A stretch of 64,000 nucleotides of DNA from Flavobacterium sp. LC2016-12 (GTDB lineage Bacteria > Bacteroidota > Bacteroidia > Flavobacteriales > Flavobacteriaceae), in assembly GCF_015351595.1 (NCBI RefSeq), contig NZ_JADKPT010000011.1, positions 1 to 64,000 of the forward strand, written 5' to 3'. Below are positions 61,412-64,000 of the stretch, piece by piece. A program made the translations under genes and the position numbers. Each line of letters starts with the position of its first letter. The stretch's first letter is position 1. The notes under the pieces were generated by a model. It was not told the DNA's origin. It saw nothing but the letters and a program-made list of their open reading frames with translations, and searched no databases.

Positions 61412-62845
61412 ATGAAAAAAGCATTTATAATTATAGTGGTTAATTGCTGTTTCTTTTTTAATGCATTTGGCCAAAATACAACAACTTTCAAATCATCTGA
61501 TCCGGCAATAGAACTGGCCTTTAACTGTGCGAAAAAAATGGCTCTGAGTTATAAAGGAAACTCAAATGATCCCGTTGGCCCTTGGTATGAAGCAGCTCTT
61601 CCTTCCCGATCTGCTTTTTGTATGCGTGATGTATCGCATCAAAGTATTGGTGCCGAAATACTCGGATTAAACAAAGAAAACAAAAACATGCTTTCTCTAT
61701 TTGCCCAAAACATTTCCGAAAACAAAGACTGGTGTTCGTATTGGGAAATTAATAAATACGGAAAACCTGCACCCGAGGATTACAGAAATGACAAGGAATT
61801 TTGGTACAATCTTAATAGTAATTTTGATGTAATGTTTGCTTGCTGGAGGCTGTATTTATGGACAGGTGACAGGACTTATATAGACAATCCGGAGTTTGAA
61901 AATTTCTTCGAAAAATCGACGACAGCCTATATAGAACGTTGGGTACTTGATGCGGATTCCTTATTAACAAGACCGGAATTTCCAAATCCTTCTTTTCCTT
62001 TTAATATAAAAGATGATTTCCATAGATGTCGTGGACTTGCCTCTTATTCAGAAGGGATAAACGGTTTAAAAATGGGGGTAGATTTAGTCGCTGCAATTTA
62101 CCGCGGACTTCTAACGTATTCTTCTATTTTGAGACAAAAAGGAGACATTCAAAAAGCCGAAATTTTCGAAAAAAAAGCCGCAAAATACCAACAACAAATA
62201 GAACAAATTTGGTGGGATGATACAACCTCAACTTATAATGTCATTTATACAAGTGATGGAAAATTCAGCAAAGACGGAGGCGAACTTTTTTTATTATGGT
62301 TTGACGCTTTGACAAATACAGAACGAACCCAAAAAACAATTGAACATCTAATTTCAGAAAAAACCAATATCGAAAGTCTATCCTATCTACCCTTTTTGCT
62401 GTACAAATATGGTTTTGAAGAAAAAGGATATGAATATATTTTACACCTTACCGATCCGGCAACAAAACGAAGAGAATATCCTGAGGTTTCGTACGGCGTA
62501 ATCGAAGGCATTGTACATGGTTATATGGGAATAGAACCTGACGCTACAAAAAATATAGTAACAACTTTGTATCGCGGAAAGAGTGAAACTATATCCGAAG
62601 TTGACCATTTACCTGTTTTAAATACAGTGTTATTTATAAAACATGAAAAGCAAAATACAACGCTTCAAAACAAAGGCAACAATCCAATACAATGGAGGAT
62701 TATGTTTACTGGAAATCATGATGTTATCTTTATAAACAACAAAAAAATTACCGCCAATCACAAGAAAGATGATAACGGGAAATCCTATACCTTTATTGAT
62801 GTTCCGGTAAATCCGGGACAAAAAATAAAGGCATCTTTCCCGTAA
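61412..62845 (+). CDS. Six-hairpin glycosidase-like protein A
   Basis: 477 residues with a signal peptide (ends 'NAFGQ'). The body is all-helical with features of (alpha/alpha)6 'six-hairpin' enzymes: 'RSAFCMRDVSHQSIGAEILGL' (about 69-89), 'FWYNLNSNFDVMFACWRLYLWTGD', 'EIWW'-like 'QIEQIWWDD', 'DGGELFLLWFDAL' and a C-terminal small beta domain. No CAZy family can be assigned from memory. Acidic residues in the CMRD and DGGE segments are plausible catalysts. It sits directly after SusCD in a PUL, supporting a role in glycan breakdown. Confidence 0.7.
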   Translation: MKKAFIIIVVNCCFFFNAFGQNTTTFKSSDPAIELAFNCAKKMALSYKGNSNDPVGPWYEAALPSRSAFCMRDVSHQSIGAEILGLNKENKNMLSLFAQNISENKDWCSYWEINKYGKPAPEDYRNDKEFWYNLNSNFDVMFACWRLYLWTGDRTYIDNPEFENFFEKSTTAYIERWVLDADSLLTRPEFPNPSFPFNIKDDFHRCRGLASYSEGINGLKMGVDLVAAIYRGLLTYSSILRQKGDIQKAEIFEKKAAKYQQQIEQIWWDDTTSTYNVIYTSDGKFSKDGGELFLLWFDALTNTERTQKTIEHLISEKTNIESLSYLPFLLYKYGFEEKGYEYILHLTDPATKRREYPEVSYGVIEGIVHGYMGIEPDATKNIVTTLYRGKSETISEVDHLPVLNTVLFIKHEKQNTTLQNKGNNPIQWRIMFTGNHDVIFINNKKITANHKKDDNGKSYTFIDVPVNPGQKIKASFP

Positions 62846-62981
62846 TTTTAAAACACGAAAAATATTTATCAAAAAACAACACAACAAAGCTACTAAGAGG
62901 ATAGATAAATAATTGTTGGCGGTAATTAATTATATAATACAAAACAGAGCACTAACTAAAAGCAATCTAAAAATAAATTTA

Positions 62982-64000
62982 ATGAAGATCGTATTTAATA
63001 AAAGTCGAAAACCTATTCTCTTTGCCGTTGTCGCTTTTTGCTTCATCACAAGTAAATCATTTTCGCAAGAAGACAACCGTTGGAAAATTGATACTGATGG
63101 TTCTATTTCCTGGCAAATCAACAACAACATTCCGCATGACGATCATATCGAAATGAGTGGCAAAAAGATCTCCTGTGTTCTAAGATATGGTGTCGCAGCA
63201 GATGGTTCTTTCCACGCAACCCGCAGTCTGGTCTGGCCTATGCTGAGAACAGTTCCGAACAATACGCACGCCAGTTTTACACGTCGTTTTGCACAAGATG
63301 CTTTTGATCTGGTTACAGTAAATTATAAACCTATTGCTTCAGAAAAAGTAGTTTCATTAGCGCTTAACGGAACATTGCTTGTTAAAAGTAGAGCTGATAA
63401 TGCCCTTGAACTAACCAGACAATTTTTTCCATCAACAACTTTGGCAGGCTATTTTGAAATTTATACGCTTAAAAATACCTCTGATAAAACCTGCGTTGTC
63501 GAAATTCCAAAATTAAATACGGTTTATACTTCTGATCCTGCGAAAGGAACAGAAGGCAGTTATGCTGTGAATGTGAACCTTTTTAATTCGGGGAATTTTA
63601 ATCTTCAGGCAAATGAAACCATTAGCTTTTCTGTTTTCTATTCCGGCGTTAAAGCAAACGAACAAGTTCCTGCTGTAAATGCAGAAGAAGAAAAAAACAA
63701 GCGTATAAACTTAATCCATGAAATATGGGATAAGCTTGTATTAGAAACTCCTGATCCTGTTTTGAATACCGAATTTGCTTTCGCGAAAATTCGGGCTTCT
63801 GAAAGTATTTTCGAAACCAAAGGCGGTCCTATGCATGGCCCGGGCGGAGAATCCTATTATGCTGCCATTTGGGCCAATGATCAGGCAGAATATATTGGTC
63901 CCTTTTTTCCTTATCTAGGATATGAATATGGTAATAAAGCATCACTTAATGCATATTTGCAATTTGCTAAATTCATGAACAAAGAATACAAACCTATTCC
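62982..64000 (+). CDS. Six-hairpin glycosidase-like protein B, cut by window edge
   Basis: 339 codons are visible from the ATG at 62982; the frame is open to the right edge. A signal peptide (ends about 'TSKSFSQ') is followed by an N-terminal beta-sandwich (about 30-230; 'SVVL'-type strands such as 'KISCVLRYGVAADGSFHATRS', 'VWPMLRTVPNNTH'). The start of an (alpha/alpha)6 domain follows ('GGPMHGPGGESYYAAIWANDQ', 'EYIGPFFPYLGYEYG'). The beta-sandwich plus six-hairpin plan is shared by several glycoside hydrolase families. It continues the PUL. The missing C-terminus prevents a firmer call. Confidence 0.7.
   Translation, partial: MKIVFNKSRKPILFAVVAFCFITSKSFSQEDNRWKIDTDGSISWQINNNIPHDDHIEMSGKKISCVLRYGVAADGSFHATRSLVWPMLRTVPNNTHASFTRRFAQDAFDLVTVNYKPIASEKVVSLALNGTLLVKSRADNALELTRQFFPSTTLAGYFEIYTLKNTSDKTCVVEIPKLNTVYTSDPAKGTEGSYAVNVNLFNSGNFNLQANETISFSVFYSGVKANEQVPAVNAEEEKNKRINLIHEIWDKLVLETPDPVLNTEFAFAKIRASESIFETKGGPMHGPGGESYYAAIWANDQAEYIGPFFPYLGYEYGNKASLNAYLQFAKFMNKEYKPI

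Noticed and set aside
1..64000. CRISPR array or insertion sequence
   Set aside because: No regularly spaced identical repeats of 25-40 bases and no transposase or integrase domain were seen; repeats present are palindromic or tandem duplications.

Overview
The window is AT-rich chromosomal DNA from a member of the Bacteroidota, almost certainly Flavobacterium or a close relative. The evidence is the gene content: SusC/SusD pairs, a TamL lipoprotein next to TamB, a type IX secretion (T9SS) sorting tail, GSCFA, DUF4230, DUF2490 and DUF3472 families. It is supported by Bacteroidota-type promoters (TAnnTTTG, sometimes with TTG 19 bases upstream), the lack of Shine-Dalgarno sequences, and the type of intergenic repeats. 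No transposase, integrase, phage gene, rRNA or CRISPR array was found.

Layout. 96-9456 (minus): DUF4230 protein, the overlapping tamB-tamL pair for outer-membrane protein assembly, and a GSCFA protein. 9554-12421 (minus): three tandem paralogous lipoproteins made by a duplication that also copied the 5' end of the GSCFA gene. 12795-21610: ABC exporter, alaS (minus), then a plus-strand run of M23 peptidase, MerR regulator, LemA, two TPM-domain proteins and an Rrf2 regulator. 21699-25322: an unlisted 36-residue ORF ending in a Met/Cys-rich tail, a TonB-dependent receptor and a DUF2490 protein. 25456-30944: large outer-membrane beta-barrel protein, der, era, and initiator tRNA. 31347-36318: two secreted proteins in a segment bounded by the tRNA-fMet gene and tRNA relics, two paralogous single-span membrane proteins and a DUF5694 protein. 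36643-40178: truC, an M13 peptidase, tRNA-Glu. 40315-43304: a DUF3472/ricin-lectin lipoprotein between duplicated 3' ends of a porin-like gene. 43372-51500: a 2036-residue secreted M4 metalloprotease, a 45-residue small ORF and a TPR/LuxR-type regulator. 51830-64000: a polysaccharide utilisation locus (PUL) with GH20 hexosaminidase, sulfatase, SusC, SusD and two six-hairpin glycosidase-like proteins, the last cut by the window edge.

How parts work together. The PUL looks built for a sulfated, HexNAc-containing glycan: extracellular or periplasmic GH20 and sulfatase trim it, SusCD import it, and the (alpha/alpha)6 enzymes process the products. A 14-base LacI-operator-like motif occurs upstream of the GH20 gene and twice, as a perfect 45-base palindrome overlapping a promoter, upstream of the lectin lipoprotein, so the two loci may be co-regulated.

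The best candidate for an undescribed system is Rrf2 - Met/Cys-rich mini-ORF - TonB receptor - DUF2490. The mini-ORF sits directly behind a good promoter and could be a sulfur-amino-acid-sensing leader for uptake of an organosulfur compound; this is inference. Other notable structure: genomic fossils (GSCFA 5' fragments, porin 3' relic, tRNA relics), a compact three-helix structured repeat, and several long inverted repeats.
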